DNA of 36,308 bases, from positions 103,241 through 139,548 of the forward strand of contig CABYZQ010000004.1 of NCBI GenBank assembly GCA_902523535.1, given 5' to 3'. This DNA is from an uncultured Pelagibacteraceae bacterium. GTDB lineage: Bacteria; Pseudomonadota; Alphaproteobacteria; Pelagibacterales; AG-422-B15. Below the pieces are notes generated by a model that was not told the origin of the DNA, made no database searches, and saw only the letters and a program-made list of their open reading frames with translations. Numbering within the stretch: position 1 is the first letter of the stretch; every line of letters begins with the position of its first letter. The position numbers and the translations under genes were made by a program. Positions 13,494-22,800 of the stretch are shown in pieces.

Positions 13494-14432
13494 TTAGGTG
13501 CCTCTGGTTATTATCACTCCACCCTCGCCAGTCTTTTGGGTAATTATATTATTCGTTCTTCTGACTTTACCTAACATTTGATCTGACATATCTACTTGTG
13601 GAAAAATATTTTCAGAGATCGTTTCATTGAATATGGTTGGGGTTGATTTGTCATTAGGCCATTTGAAAGTAAGCTTATAAAAATCTTCATCATTTGAACT
13701 GTTGTCAATATCATTTCTTCCGTACTCGAAAACAATTCCTTGAAGCAAGTTAGCTTCGAGTGACATTCTGTTACCTTCTAAATCAGTACCTTGTCTGTCC
13801 CAGCTATATCCAGTATATATAACTTTCGCCCAAGGTAGATAGGGGGCGGTGCCAACAACTGAGTAATCATACCCATTGACAACTTCTTCAAGAATAGTTG
13901 AAGATCCAGAAGTATAGCTTACGCTATCTGATAAACGATCGTAAACATTTGCATAAAGTTGAAAATTACTGGCTAAATATTCTACACCAATACTTCCTCT
14001 TTGATGACCTTCGTCAAATTCATAATCGTGAAAAATATTTAAACCTAAAACTGCACTATCATTATTTGTTAATGTTCTAAATCCAAGGCCTGCATTTAAA
14101 ACCGTTCTTTCATCGCCATTAGCAAATGGTTCCTGATTACCTATTCGTAACTGGGTAAAATATAAATGTTTATTACTAAGTTGATCATAAGGATTAATGA
14201 AAATTGGCCTCACAACAAGAGCTGAGTACTTTAAATCATAATTTTCTTGCTCAGAAATCGTTATTTCGGTAACACCTTCACCAGGAATTAGCTCGGATAT
14301 TGAGTTGCCAATACCAGCAAGACCTTGTGAAAGTTTATCGTCTATAATTTTACTAAGTGTATCATTAGCACTTACCGCAAAAGCAGATGATAGAAACAAG
14401 AGAATGATAGTTAGCTTTTTAAAAACAGCCAT
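13494..14432 (-). CDS. Stand-alone inverse autotransporter beta-barrel domain protein (intimin/invasin type)
   Basis: A 312-residue protein with a signal peptide (1-22, ending FAVSA). The mature region holds the inverse-autotransporter beta-domain pattern: LRIGNQEPFANGDERTVLNA (95-114), GLGFRTL (115-121), LGLNIFHDYEF (129-139), GHQRGSIGVEYL (142-153) and FQLYANVYDRLS (157-168), followed by further amphipathic strands to about 270. In intimin and invasin this barrel is followed by Ig-like passenger domains. Here only about 40 residues follow, so there is no passenger. Barrel length is at the short end of the family. The next gene encodes a separate secreted protein, suggesting a split system. 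Location: outer membrane. Confidence 0.87.
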   Translation of the reverse strand: MAVFKKLTIILLFLSSAFAVSANDTLSKIIDDKLSQGLAGIGNSISELIPGEGVTEITISEQENYDLKYSALVVRPIFINPYDQLSNKHLYFTQLRIGNQEPFANGDERTVLNAGLGFRTLTNNDSAVLGLNIFHDYEFDEGHQRGSIGVEYLASNFQLYANVYDRLSDSVSYTSGSSTILEEVVNGYDYSVVGTAPYLPWAKVIYTGYSWDRQGTDLEGNRMSLEANLLQGIVFEYGRNDIDNSSNDEDFYKLTFKWPNDKSTPTIFNETISENIFPQVDMSDQMLGKVRRTNNIITQKTGEGGVIITRGT

Positions 14433-14471
14433 AACCTAAAAATATACATAATTTTATTTAAAATTCTATAA

Positions 14472-14477
14472 ATTATA
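14472..14477 (-). promoter_or_regulatory. -10 box for the barrel/secreted-partner operon
   Basis: On the minus strand a perfect TATAAT lies about 40 bp upstream of the barrel gene start, within a very AT-rich gap. The -35 region (AATATT at 17-bp spacing) is poor, so this is a tentative assignment in sequence where AT-rich matches are common. Confidence 0.3.
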
Positions 14478-14554
14478 ACAACGAATTACTACTAAATATT
14501 AGTTTTTTTTATTAAATATATATCCTTTAAATCAATATTAATTATTATAGTCAT

Positions 14555-14653
14555 ATGAAGAAATTTTTAGATTTCATAGGCGGTCAAATCGCTCTCGCTT
14601 ACCTGATTGTTTTTTTTATACTCGTGATTGCCATGATCTCGTTAGCAATTTAG
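14555..14653 (+). CDS. 32-residue single-pass membrane micro-protein, unknown
   Basis: The ORF reads MKKFLDFIGGQ, then a continuous hydrophobic helix (about residues 12-32, ALAYLIVFFILVIAMISLAI) up to TAG. A lysine pair at the N-terminus and one clean helix give the form of known small bacterial membrane proteins. It lies between rlmB and the barrel gene, both on the other strand, and fills nearly half of an otherwise empty 229-bp gap. No Shine-Dalgarno sequence is visible. AT-rich DNA can produce hydrophobic ORFs by chance, so this is only moderately supported. Confidence 0.42.
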   Translation: MKKFLDFIGGQIALAYLIVFFILVIAMISLAI

Positions 14654-14661
14654 ATTTATAA

Positions 14662-15435
14662 CTAAATAATCATGCTTTTGGATATATGAAAAAATGCTAT
14701 AGCAGCAGTATTAGATACATTTAAACTTTCGATCGCATCATTCATCTCTATTTTGACAATCTCGTCACAAAGAGAAGAAGTAATTTTTCTTATTCCCCGA
14801 TGTTCTGATCCTAATACAATTACAACTTTTTTTGGGTAATTAATTTGGTCAATTGTTTTACTGGTATCTACGTCTAAGCCATAGATCCAATATCCAGAGT
14901 CTTTAAGCACTTTAATGCTAGAGCTTATATTTTTTATTTTTGCAAATGGTAACTTATCAATGCCCCCAGATGCTGCTTTTGTTAAAAACGCATTTTCATT
15001 AACTGAGTTGTTTTCTGTCATGATAACGCCATTTAAATTAAATGCTAAAGCTGATCTAAATATTGCTCCAACATTTTGAGGGTCTTCCAGTTGATCAAGT
15101 AAAACAATTAATGCATTGTCAGACTTTATATTACTAATTAGCTCCTTTAATTCTTGATTAGCAATTTTGTTTGCTTTGAGGCATATTCCTTGATGATTAG
15201 ACTTTTCTCCTAATAAATTTTCTATTTCATCACGATTTTTAATCTTTTTTATAAGCTTCAATTCTTGGAGATTTATCTCTTTCTCTAACTTCTTTTTTGC
15301 CTCAGTAGTGAAGACAATTTCATATTTCTCTCTTTTTTTATTCTTTAAGGCTGCAACTACAGCATGATGGCCGTAAATCCAATATTCAGAATTTTGCCTT
15401 TTTTTAAGGGGTTTTTTTAATTTATTTCTCATCAA
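14662..15435 (-). CDS. rlmB: 23S rRNA 2'-O-methyltransferase RlmB (SpoU family)
   Basis: A 257-residue SPOUT-class methyltransferase, predicted to methylate G2251 in the peptidyl-transferase region of 23S rRNA with S-adenosylmethionine. The N-terminal substrate-binding part begins at WIYGHHAVVAAL (19-30) and HQGICL (81-86). The three SpoU motifs are DQLEDPQNVGAIFRSA (114-129, with Asn121 and Arg127), VLGSEHRGI (207-215) and ESLNVSNTAAI (236-246), which form the trefoil knot. TrmH-type tRNA enzymes are related, but the N-terminal extension favours RlmB. It is divergent from the tRNA-Tyr/tuf operon. Confidence 0.92.
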   Translation of the reverse strand: MMRNKLKKPLKKRQNSEYWIYGHHAVVAALKNKKREKYEIVFTTEAKKKLEKEINLQELKLIKKIKNRDEIENLLGEKSNHQGICLKANKIANQELKELISNIKSDNALIVLLDQLEDPQNVGAIFRSALAFNLNGVIMTENNSVNENAFLTKAASGGIDKLPFAKIKNISSSIKVLKDSGYWIYGLDVDTSKTIDQINYPKKVVIVLGSEHRGIRKITSSLCDEIVKIEMNDAIESLNVSNTAAIAFFHISKSMII

Positions 15436-15486
15436 TGGATCAATTTATCATTTAAAATAATTTTGGGTCAAAAATATTAATATTTA

Positions 15487-15515
15487 TTGATTTAGGGTCT
15501 TTTTTTACATATAAG
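15487..15515 (+). promoter_or_regulatory. Predicted promoter of the tRNA-Tyr/tRNA-Gly/tuf superoperon
   Basis: TTGATT (15487-15492), 17-bp spacer, TATAAG (15510-15515). Start near 15522 would give a leader of about 60 nt before the mature tRNA-Tyr. This is the only good promoter match upstream of the tRNAs and probably drives tuf as well. Confidence 0.5.
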
Positions 15516-15582
15516 TCACCCCTTAAGGTTCTATAGACTATGTCTAGGGAAACTTATCTTGAGATGTTGAGAAACTTTCTCG

Positions 15583-15667
15583 GGAGGGGTGCCCGAGTGG
15601 TTAAAGGGGACGGGCTGTAAACCCGTTAGCTATGCTTACGTTGGTTCGAATCCAACCCCCTCCACCA
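15583..15667 (+). tRNA. tRNA-Tyr (anticodon GUA)
   Basis: An 85-nt type II tRNA: acceptor GGAGGGG with CCCCTCC, CCCGAGTGG in the D-arm, anticodon stem ACGGG/CCCGT around loop CTGTAAA, a long variable arm, T-arm TTGG-TTCGAAT-CCAA and encoded ACCA. It begins the tRNA-Tyr, tRNA-Gly, tuf, tRNA-Trp series, an order seen widely in proteobacteria. Confidence 0.97.
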
Positions 15668-15701
15668 CGAAAAGGTACCTTAGGGTAGCTTGAAGGATAA
15701 A

Positions 15702-15775
15702 GCGGGTGTAGCTTAGTGGTAAAGCTCCAGCCTTCCAAGCTGATTACGAGGGTTCGATTCCCTTCACCCGCTCCA
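15702..15775 (+). tRNA. tRNA-Gly (anticodon UCC)
   Basis: A 74-nt tRNA with acceptor GCGGGTG/CACCCGC, D-loop TTAGTGGTA, anticodon loop CTTCCAA between CAGC-type stems (anticodon TCC), T-arm AGGG-TTCGATT-CCCT, discriminator T and encoded CCA. It lies 34 bp after tRNA-Tyr and 37 bp before tuf, presumably cut from a shared transcript. Confidence 0.97.
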
Positions 15776-15812
15776 AAATTAAAGTTGTTTAAAAACTGAG
15801 AGGACAAAAAAA

Positions 15813-17003
15813 ATGGCTAAAGAAAAATTCGATCGTAGTAAACCGCACTGTAATGTTGGAACTATTGGTCACGTGGATCACGGTAAAACTACTTTGACCG
15901 CAGCAATTACAAAAGTATTATCTGAGTCTGGTGGCGCAGAATTCACTGCATACGATGCAATTGATAAAGCACCAGAAGAAAAAGAGCGTGGAATTACAAT
16001 TTCTACAGCGCACGTTGAATATACAACTGATGCAAGACACTATGCTCACGTAGATTGTCCTGGTCACGCTGACTACGTTAAGAACATGATAACAGGAGCG
16101 GCTCAAATGGACGGAGCTATCTTAGTTGTTAATGCAGCTGACGGTCCTATGCCACAAACACGTGAACACATTTTATTAGCACGTCAAGTTGGTGTTCCAG
16201 CAATTGTTGTTTACCTAAACAAAGTTGATCAGGTTGATGACGCTGAACTGCTTGAGCTTGTTGAAGTTGAAATAAGAGATATTCTTAATGAATATGATTT
16301 TCCTGGTGATACAACTCCCATTGTTAAAGGATCTGCATTAGCTGCAGTTGAGAGCAGAGATGATGAGATTGGTAAGAATTCTATTGCAGAATTAATGAAA
16401 GCTGTTGATGAATTTATTCCACAACCAGAAAGAGATAAGGATAAGCCATTCCTTATGCCAATTGAGGACGTATTTTCAATTTCTGGAAGAGGAACAGTTT
16501 GCACCGGTAGAGTAGAAAGCGGAATTGTTAAAGTTGGAGAAGAACTTGAGATCGTTGGCATTAAAGATACTCAAAAAACTACTTGTACTGGAGTAGAGAT
16601 GTTCAGAAAGCTTTTAGACACTGGAGAGGCTGGAGATAATATCGGTGCTCTTTTAAGAGGCGTTGAGAGGGACCAAGTTGAGAGAGGTCAAGTGCTTGCT
16701 CATCCTGGAACTATTACTCCTCATACAAAGTTTAAATGTGAAGCTTATGTTCTTAAAAAAGAAGAGGGTGGACGACATACACCTTTCTTTACAAACTACA
16801 GACCTCAGTTCTATTTCAGAACAACTGATGTAACTGGTGTTTGTCAGCTTCCTGAAGGTACTGAAATGGTTATGCCGGGAGATAATATTTCAATGGAAGT
16901 TGAAATGATTGCTCCAATTGCAATGGATAAAGGAGTCCGCTTTGCGATCAGAGAGGGTGGTCGTACGGTTGGTTCTGGAGTTGTAACGGAAATCATCTCG
17001 TAA
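15813..17003 (+). CDS. tuf: Translation elongation factor Tu
   Basis: A 396-residue GTPase carrying aminoacyl-tRNA to the ribosome. The G-domain motifs are GHVDHGKT (G1, near residue 19), [12 protein letters not shown] (G3, near 81) and NKVDQVDD (G4, near 136); domains 2 and 3 follow in full, with [11 protein letters not shown] and MVMPGDN. GAGAGGA lies before the ATG as ribosome site. It is the only tuf in the window: the second copy often found between fusA and rpsJ is absent, as expected of a streamlined genome. tRNA-Trp follows after 4 bp. Confidence 0.99.
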   Translation: MAKEKFDRSKPHCNVGTIGHVDHGKTTLTAAITKVLSESGGAEFTAYDAIDKAPEEKERGITISTAHVEYTTDARHYAHVDCPGHADYVKNMITGAAQMDGAILVVNAADGPMPQTREHILLARQVGVPAIVVYLNKVDQVDDAELLELVEVEIRDILNEYDFPGDTTPIVKGSALAAVESRDDEIGKNSIAELMKAVDEFIPQPERDKDKPFLMPIEDVFSISGRGTVCTGRVESGIVKVGEELEIVGIKDTQKTTCTGVEMFRKLLDTGEAGDNIGALLRGVERDQVERGQVLAHPGTITPHTKFKCEAYVLKKEEGGRHTPFFTNYRPQFYFRTTDVTGVCQLPEGTEMVMPGDNISMEVEMIAPIAMDKGVRFAIREGGRTVGSGVVTEIIS

Positions 17004-17007
17004 CTGG

Positions 17008-17083
17008 AGGAGTGTAGCTCAACTGGTAGAGCACCGGTCTCCAAAACCGGGGGTTGGGGGTTCGAGTCCCTTCGCTCCTGCCA
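17008..17083 (+). tRNA. tRNA-Trp (anticodon CCA)
   Basis: A 76-nt tRNA: acceptor AGGAGTG/CGCTCCT with discriminator G, D-arm GCTC-AACTGGTA-GAGC, anticodon stem CCGGT/ACCGG around loop CTCCAAA, T-arm GGGG-TTCGAGT-CCCT and encoded CCA. It sits between tuf and secE, a conserved arrangement. Confidence 0.97.
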
Positions 17084-17097
17084 CTTAAGATAAAATT

Positions 17098-17286
17098 ATG
17101 AAGCCATTAAAGTTTATACAAGAAGTAAGAAGAGAAGGAGGCAAAGTAACTTGGCCTTCTTCTAGAGAAACTCTTACAGGATCTGTTATGGTCGTAATCA
17201 TTACTGCATTTGCAGCAGTATTTTTCTTGATAATTGATCAAATCTTTAGTTTTGGTCTTGATAAGCTGATTGGACTAGCTGTTTAA
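17098..17286 (+). CDS. secE: Preprotein translocase subunit SecE
   Basis: A 62-residue protein with an amphipathic N-terminal segment PLKFIQEVRREGGKVTWPSSRET (3-25), containing the conserved KVTWPS motif, and a single transmembrane helix (about 30-50). This is the short, one-helix SecE typical of alphaproteobacteria. SecE clamps SecY in the inner-membrane translocon. Its stop codon is directly followed by the nusG start. Confidence 0.96.
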   Translation: MKPLKFIQEVRREGGKVTWPSSRETLTGSVMVVIITAFAAVFFLIIDQIFSFGLDKLIGLAV

Positions 17287-17820
17287 ATGACTCATAAATG
17301 GTACATAGTGCATGCTTATTCAGGTTTTGAGAAAAAAGTTGCCTCTGCAATATTGGATAAAGCTAAAACGAAAAACATAGAGGCTTCATTTAGTGAAATC
17401 ATTGTACCTACAGAAGAGGTTGTCGAAGTCAAAAAAGGGAGGAAAAGAAATGCCGAAAGAAAGTTTTTCCCTGGTTATGTTCTAACAAAAATGGAAATGA
17501 CAGATGAAACATATCATATGGTTAAGGCTTTACCAAAAGTTAGTGGTTTTTTAGGTCATACACAGGGTAAGCCTTCTGCAGTTCCTGAAACTGAAATAAA
17601 TAAGATTTTACAAGACATTGAAGAAGGTGTAACTAGTCCAAAACCATCTATTACATTTGAGGTTGGTGAGCAAGTTAGAGTGAGTGACGGTCCTTTTGCC
17701 TCATTTAATGGATTAGTTGAAGAAATTGATGAAGAAAGATCTAGAGTAAAAGTTTCTGTTTCAATATTTGGTAGATCAACACCTGTTGAACTAGAATATA
17801 CACAGGTAGAAAAGGCATAA
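17287..17820 (+). CDS. nusG: Transcription antitermination factor NusG
   Basis: A 177-residue protein with an N-terminal NGN domain ([16 protein letters not shown], 4-19; [14 protein letters not shown], 53-66) that binds RNA polymerase, and a C-terminal KOW domain ([22 protein letters not shown], about 126-147) that links to ribosomal protein S10 or Rho. It abuts secE with no gap and precedes rplK by 1 bp. It provides transcription-translation coupling for the downstream genes. Confidence 0.97.
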   Translation: MTHKWYIVHAYSGFEKKVASAILDKAKTKNIEASFSEIIVPTEEVVEVKKGRKRNAERKFFPGYVLTKMEMTDETYHMVKALPKVSGFLGHTQGKPSAVPETEINKILQDIEEGVTSPKPSITFEVGEQVRVSDGPFASFNGLVEEIDEERSRVKVSVSIFGRSTPVELEYTQVEKA

Positions 17821-17821
17821 A

Positions 17822-18250
17822 ATGGCAAAAGAAGTTGAAGGAAAATTAAAACTACAAGTTCCAGCAGGACAAGCAAATCCGTCTCCACCAGTAGGTCCAG
17901 CCCTTGGACAAAGAGGCATTAACATTATGGATTTCTGTAAAGTCTTTAATGAGAAAAGTAAAGGAGAACAACCAGGCGTTATGTTGCCTGTAGTTGTTAC
18001 GTATAATACTGATAAAAGCTTTAGTATTGAAATTAAGTTGCCACCCGCATCATTTTTTATAAAAGAAGCATTAAAAATTAAAAAGGGATCTAAAGAACCT
18101 GGGAGAGACATGATTGCAACAATTTCTATGTCTCAATGTAAAGATATAGCAGAAAAAAAGCTAAAAGATCTAAATGCCAACACTTTAGATCAAGGAGTAA
18201 AAATAATTGTTGGTTCTGCAAAATCAATGGGCATTGAGGTAACAAATTAA
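17822..18250 (+). CDS. rplK: 50S ribosomal protein L11
   Basis: A 142-residue protein of normal length. The N-terminal domain contains [30 protein letters not shown] sequence (9-34) with the proline-rich hinge, and the C-terminal 23S rRNA-binding domain ends in [11 protein letters not shown]11 forms the GTPase-associated centre with L10 and L7/L12, all encoded here. Its TAA stop overlaps the rplA ATG by one base. Confidence 0.98.
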   Translation: MAKEVEGKLKLQVPAGQANPSPPVGPALGQRGINIMDFCKVFNEKSKGEQPGVMLPVVVTYNTDKSFSIEIKLPPASFFIKEALKIKKGSKEPGRDMIATISMSQCKDIAEKKLKDLNANTLDQGVKIIVGSAKSMGIEVTN

Positions 18251-18933
18251 TGAGCAAAAGAATGAAAAACATTTTGAGCGAAAATGACTTAGCAAAGTCA
18301 TATGACATAGGTGATGCAGTTGAAATAGCTCTAAAAACCTCAACAACTAAATTTGATGAAACAATTGATATATGTATGAATTTAAATATTGATCCGAAGA
18401 ATGGAGAGCAAAATGTACGAGGTAAAATTAAATTGCCTAAGAGTTTAGGCAAACAAGTCAAGGTTTGCGTATTTGTCCCTGAGGACAAACAGCAAGAAGC
18501 AAAGGATGCTGGCGCTGATATAGTAGGATCTGACGAACTTGTTCAAAAAGTTGAAGGAGGCTTTACTGATTTTGACAGGTGTATAGCGTCTCCAGACATG
18601 ATGTCTAAAGTTGGCAAATTAGGAAAAGTGCTAGGCCCTAGAAATTTAATGCCGAATCCTAAATTAGGTACAGTCACAAATGATATTAAGCAAGCAGTTG
18701 ATGATGCAAAAGCGGGCGAGATTGAATATAAAAATAATGAGACGCTAGTGCAAGCGGGTATAGCAAAATCAAGTTTTGATAAGGAAGATATAACTAAAAA
18801 CATACAATTTTTCGTAGATAAAATTTCAAAGGATCGGCCTGCTGGCATAAAGGGAGATTTTGTAAAAAAGATATACATTAGTCCAACTATGGGGCCGGGT
18901 ATTAACATTAATATAAATACGCTTAACGGATAG
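18250..18933 (+). CDS. rplA: 50S ribosomal protein L1
   Basis: A 227-residue protein that forms the mobile L1 stalk at the E site. Family landmarks are FDETIDICMNLNIDPK (35-50), LGPRNLMPNPKLGT (128-141) and the C-terminal SPTMGPGININ. The start overlaps rplK by 1 bp, so L11 and L1 are translationally coupled as in other bacteria. L1 often represses its own mRNA, but no L1-site-like leader can be identified confidently here. Confidence 0.98.
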   Translation: MSKRMKNILSENDLAKSYDIGDAVEIALKTSTTKFDETIDICMNLNIDPKNGEQNVRGKIKLPKSLGKQVKVCVFVPEDKQQEAKDAGADIVGSDELVQKVEGGFTDFDRCIASPDMMSKVGKLGKVLGPRNLMPNPKLGTVTNDIKQAVDDAKAGEIEYKNNETLVQAGIAKSSFDKEDITKNIQFFVDKISKDRPAGIKGDFVKKIYISPTMGPGINININTLNG

Positions 18934-18936
18934 TTT

Positions 18937-19443
18937 ATGAATAGAGATCAGAAAGAAATATTTATCAAAAACATTAAAACTATTGTAGATGATAACAGCC
19001 TTGTCCTCGTATTCCATTATAGGGGCATGTCTATGAATGAAATGACAGATTTACGAGTTCAATCTTTTAATAGTGGTTGCAACATAAAAGTTACAAATAA
19101 TAGGTTGGCAAAATTAGCATTAAAAGAAACAAATAAAGTTGATCTATCCGACTTCTTTGATGGCCCAACAGCAATTGCTTATTCTAATGACCCTGTTTCA
19201 CTAACAAAACTACTAGTGGAATTTGCAAAGAATAACAATAACTTAGTTGTCTTAGGTGGAATAATGGACAATGAAATTTTAAGTGTTGAAAAAATTGAAA
19301 TATTATCTAAATTGCCATCTCTCGAGGAAATAAGGGCAAAATTAATAGGTTTGATTAGTACACCTGCGCAGAGAATAGCTTCGGTATTAACTGCATCATC
19401 AGGTGATTTAGCAAGAGTATTAAACGCATACAGTTCTAAATAA
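18937..19443 (+). CDS. rplJ: 50S ribosomal protein L10
   Basis: A 168-residue protein, the base of the L7/L12 stalk. Visible signatures are VFHYRGMSMNEMTDLR (25-40), the KVTNNRLAKLA segment (45-55) and the C-terminal helical region that binds L7/L12 dimers. Only 3 bp separate it from rplA, so the long L10 leader that regulates rplJL in E. coli is absent from this position. Confidence 0.97.
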   Translation: MNRDQKEIFIKNIKTIVDDNSLVLVFHYRGMSMNEMTDLRVQSFNSGCNIKVTNNRLAKLALKETNKVDLSDFFDGPTAIAYSNDPVSLTKLLVEFAKNNNNLVVLGGIMDNEILSVEKIEILSKLPSLEEIRAKLIGLISTPAQRIASVLTASSGDLARVLNAYSSK

Positions 19444-19470
19444 TATTTTAAAAAAAGAAAGGTAATAAAC

Positions 19471-19848
19471 ATGGCTGACCTCCAACAAATAGTAGATCAA
19501 CTCTCAGATCTAACAGTTATAGAAGCTGCAGAGCTTTCAAAGTTATTAGAAGAAAAGTGGGGGGTTTCTGCTGCCGCACCCGTAGCCGTTGCAGCTGCTG
19601 GAGCTGCCCCTGCTGGAGAAGCTGCAGAAGAGGAAAAAGATGAATTTACAATAGTCTTAGCTGCTGCTGGTGATAAAAAAATTAACGTAATTAAAGAAGT
19701 TAGAACGATTACCGGCTTAGGCTTAAAAGAAGCAAAAGATTTAGTAGAAGGTGCGCCAAAGGAATTAAAGACAGGGGTATCCAAAGACGAAGCAAATGGT
19801 TTCAAGGAAAAACTTGAAGCTGCAGGCGCAACAGTAGAACTTAAATAA
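19471..19848 (+). CDS. rplL: 50S ribosomal protein L7/L12
   Basis: A 125-residue acidic protein: N-terminal dimerisation helix ([18 protein letters not shown], 13-30), an alanine-rich flexible hinge (about 33-52) and the C-terminal factor-binding domain with [20 protein letters not shown] (70-89). It recruits and stimulates EF-Tu and EF-G, both encoded nearby. An AAAGG ribosome site precedes it, fitting the higher copy number of L7/L12. Confidence 0.98.
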   Translation: MADLQQIVDQLSDLTVIEAAELSKLLEEKWGVSAAAPVAVAAAGAAPAGEAAEEEKDEFTIVLAAAGDKKINVIKEVRTITGLGLKEAKDLVEGAPKELKTGVSKDEANGFKEKLEAAGATVELK

Positions 19849-19868
19849 CTTAAAACAATATTTTAGTT

Positions 19869-19891
19869 AATAGCTCGTTAAGTGAGCTATT
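19869..19891 (+). promoter_or_regulatory. Hairpin in the rplL-rpoB gap
   Basis: An 8-bp perfect stem, AATAGCTC with GAGCTATT, and a 7-base loop end 4 bp before the rpoB ATG. No T-run follows. In E. coli this gap holds an attenuator and an RNase III site balancing ribosomal protein and polymerase output; a similar role here is inference. Confidence 0.45.
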
Positions 19892-19895
19892 ATCA

Positions 19896-22800
19896 ATGGG
19901 TGAGTATACATTAGTGGTCAATACATTATCATTTACTGAAAGAAAAAGAGTACGAAAAAATTTTGGGAAGCTCAAAGAGGTTTCAAAATTTCCTAATCTT
20001 ATTGAAATACAAAAAAAATCTTATGAAGAGTTTCTTCTAGAGGAAACGCATCCTTCAAAAAGACCAGATCGAGGACTTCAGAAAGTATTCAAAAGTGTTT
20101 TCCCTTTGGAAGATTTTTCTGGTTCTGCAAGAATTGAATATATTGAATATGATCTACAGGAGCCAAAGTTTGACGTAGATGAATGTCGCCAAAGAGATAA
20201 GACTTACGCAGCACCTTTAAATGTAAAACTAAGACTTATAGTATTTGATATTGACGAGGAAACTGAGTCAAGGACTGTGAAGGACATAAAAGAACAAGAA
20301 ATATATCTTTGTGATCTTCCACTGATGACCCAAAAGGGTACATTTATTACCAATGGCACTGAGCGTGTTGTAGTAAGTCAGATGCACCGTAGCCCAGGAG
20401 TATTTTTTGATCATGATAATGGTAAAACGCATTCTAGCGGAAAGCTTTTATTTGGAGCAAGAGTAATACCGTATAGAGGTTCATGGCTGGATATTGAATT
20501 TGATCACAAAGATATTTTACATTGTAGAATTGATAGAAAGAAAAAAATACCAATTACTACTTTCTTAATGTCTATGGGCATTAAAAGAGATGAAATTCTT
20601 GGTTTATTCTACAGCACAGAAATTTATAATTTCAATGTTAAAGATAATAAATGGAAGTTTAGCTTTAATCCAAAAAATATCAAAACTGGAAAGCTTCAAA
20701 AAAATTTAGTTAACGCTGCTGATGGTAAGGTTGCTGTAAAACAAGGCACAAAGATAAATCCAGTAATTGCCAAAAAACTCTACAATGATGGGCTTAAAAA
20801 TTTACTTATAGATGACGATGAATTAATTGGAAAGTTTGTCGCGGATGATATTATAAATGAAAAGACTGGTGAAATTTACTTAGAGGCATCAGATGAAATA
20901 ACTCAAGAGTCTCTTGAGAAAATAAAAGAATTAAAAATCACTAAACTGCCTATACTTGAAATTGATGGGATTAACGTTGGCTCATTCATCAGAGATACAT
21001 TAAGAGTAGATAAGAACTTAAACCCAGAAGAAGCAGTTGTTGAAATATATAAAGTACTCAGACCAGGAGAGCCACCAAATCTAGAAACAGCATTTGAAGT
21101 ATTTAATTCACTATTTTTTAAATCAGAAAAATACGACCTATCAGATGTTGGACGTGTAAAAATTAACTACAGGTTAAATCTTGACTGTGCAGATACTATC
21201 ACCGTTCTAAGAACTGATGATATTATTGAAGTTGTTAAGACTGTCATGGATCTAAGAACAGGCAAAGGTGAAGTTGATGATATAGATCATCTTGGCAATA
21301 GAAGGGTAAGGTCTGTTGGAGAGCTTGTTGAAAATCAATTTAGAATGGGCCTTATAAGAATGGAAAGGTCAATTAAAGAAAGGATGAATTCACTAGAAGT
21401 TGATGCAGTTACTCCACAGGATATAATTAATGCCAAGCCGCTAGTAGCATCGTTAAAAGAATTTTTTGGTACTTCTCAACTTTCTCAATTCATGGACCAG
21501 ACAAATCCATTGGCAGAAATAACTCATAAAAGAAGGCTATCGGCTCTTGGACCAGGTGGATTAAGTAGGGAAAGAGCAGGCTTTGAAGTAAGAGATGTTC
21601 ATCCTACACACTATGGAAGAATATGCCCAATCGAGACTCCCGAGGGCCCAAATATTGGGCTTATCAATAGCTTGGCATCTCATGCAAGGGTCAATCAATA
21701 TGGGTTCATTGAAAGCCCGTATAGAAAAGTTGTGAATGGCAAGGTTACAAATGATGTTGAATACTTACCCGCAATGGAAGAAGCAGATTACACAATTGCT
21801 CAAGCAAACAGTGAGATTGATGAAAAAGGAAGCTTTTGTACAAAATTAGTTTCATGTAGACGTAATGGTGATTTTGTAATGACAATTCCTGACGAAATTA
21901 ACTACATGGATGTATCACCAAAGCAAGTTGTTTCTTGTGCAGCTTCATTGATACCATTTCTTGAGAATGATGATGCGAATAGAGCTTTAATGGGTTCTAA
22001 TATGATGAGGCAAGCTGTTCCTCTTATACAAGCAGAATCTCCACTTGTTGGAACAGGAGTAGAGAAAGTAGTCGCAATAGACTCAGGCGTAACTATTATT
22101 GCAAACAGGGATGGTATTGTAGATAAAATAGATGGCAAGAGAATTGTTGTTAGAGTTACAGAAAAAATACAAACAAATGAATCTGGGGTTGATATTTACA
22201 CTTTATTAAAGTTCCAAAGATCGAACCAAAGTACCTGCATTAATCAAAGACCATTAGTTAAAGTTGGAGATAAAGTATCCAAAGGCGATATTATTGCAGA
22301 TGGTCCGTCCACACACTTAGGGGAATTGGGTCTAGGTAGAAATGTAGTCGTCGCTTTTATGCCATGGAGAGGATATAACTTCGAGGATTCTATACTGATA
22401 TCAGAAAAGATTGTTCAAGAAGATAAATTTACCTCAATTCATATTGAAGAATTTGAAGTAATGTCCAGAGATACTAAATTAGGCTCAGAAGAGATTACGA
22501 GAGATATACCAAATGCTGGTGATGAATTATTACGTAATCTTGATGAAGCAGGAATTGTCTATGTTGGTGCGGATGTAAATCCTGGAGATATTCTAGTTGG
22601 CAAAGTAACTCCGAAAGGTGAAAGCCCAGTAACTCCTGAGGAAAAATTATTAAGAGCAATATTTGGAGAAAAAGCTACAGATGTAAAGGATACATCACTT
22701 AAACTACCGCCAGGGTCAAGTGGCATCGTTGTGGATGTAAAAGTTTTTAACAGGTATGGAATAGAGAAAGATGATAGAGCCCTCTCAATTGAGAGAGACG

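Noticed and set aside
13494..14432. Porin or TonB receptor identity for the barrel gene
   Set aside because: The strand pattern with GLGFRTL, LGLNIFHDYEF and GHQRGSIGVEYL is that of the inverse autotransporter domain; no plug domain or TonB box is present.
15601..15807. A 68-residue minus-strand ORF across tRNA-Tyr and tRNA-Gly
   Set aside because: Its peptide (GEGNRTLV, GGWIRTNVS) is the well-known spurious translation of tRNA antisense sequence; both tRNAs fold perfectly.
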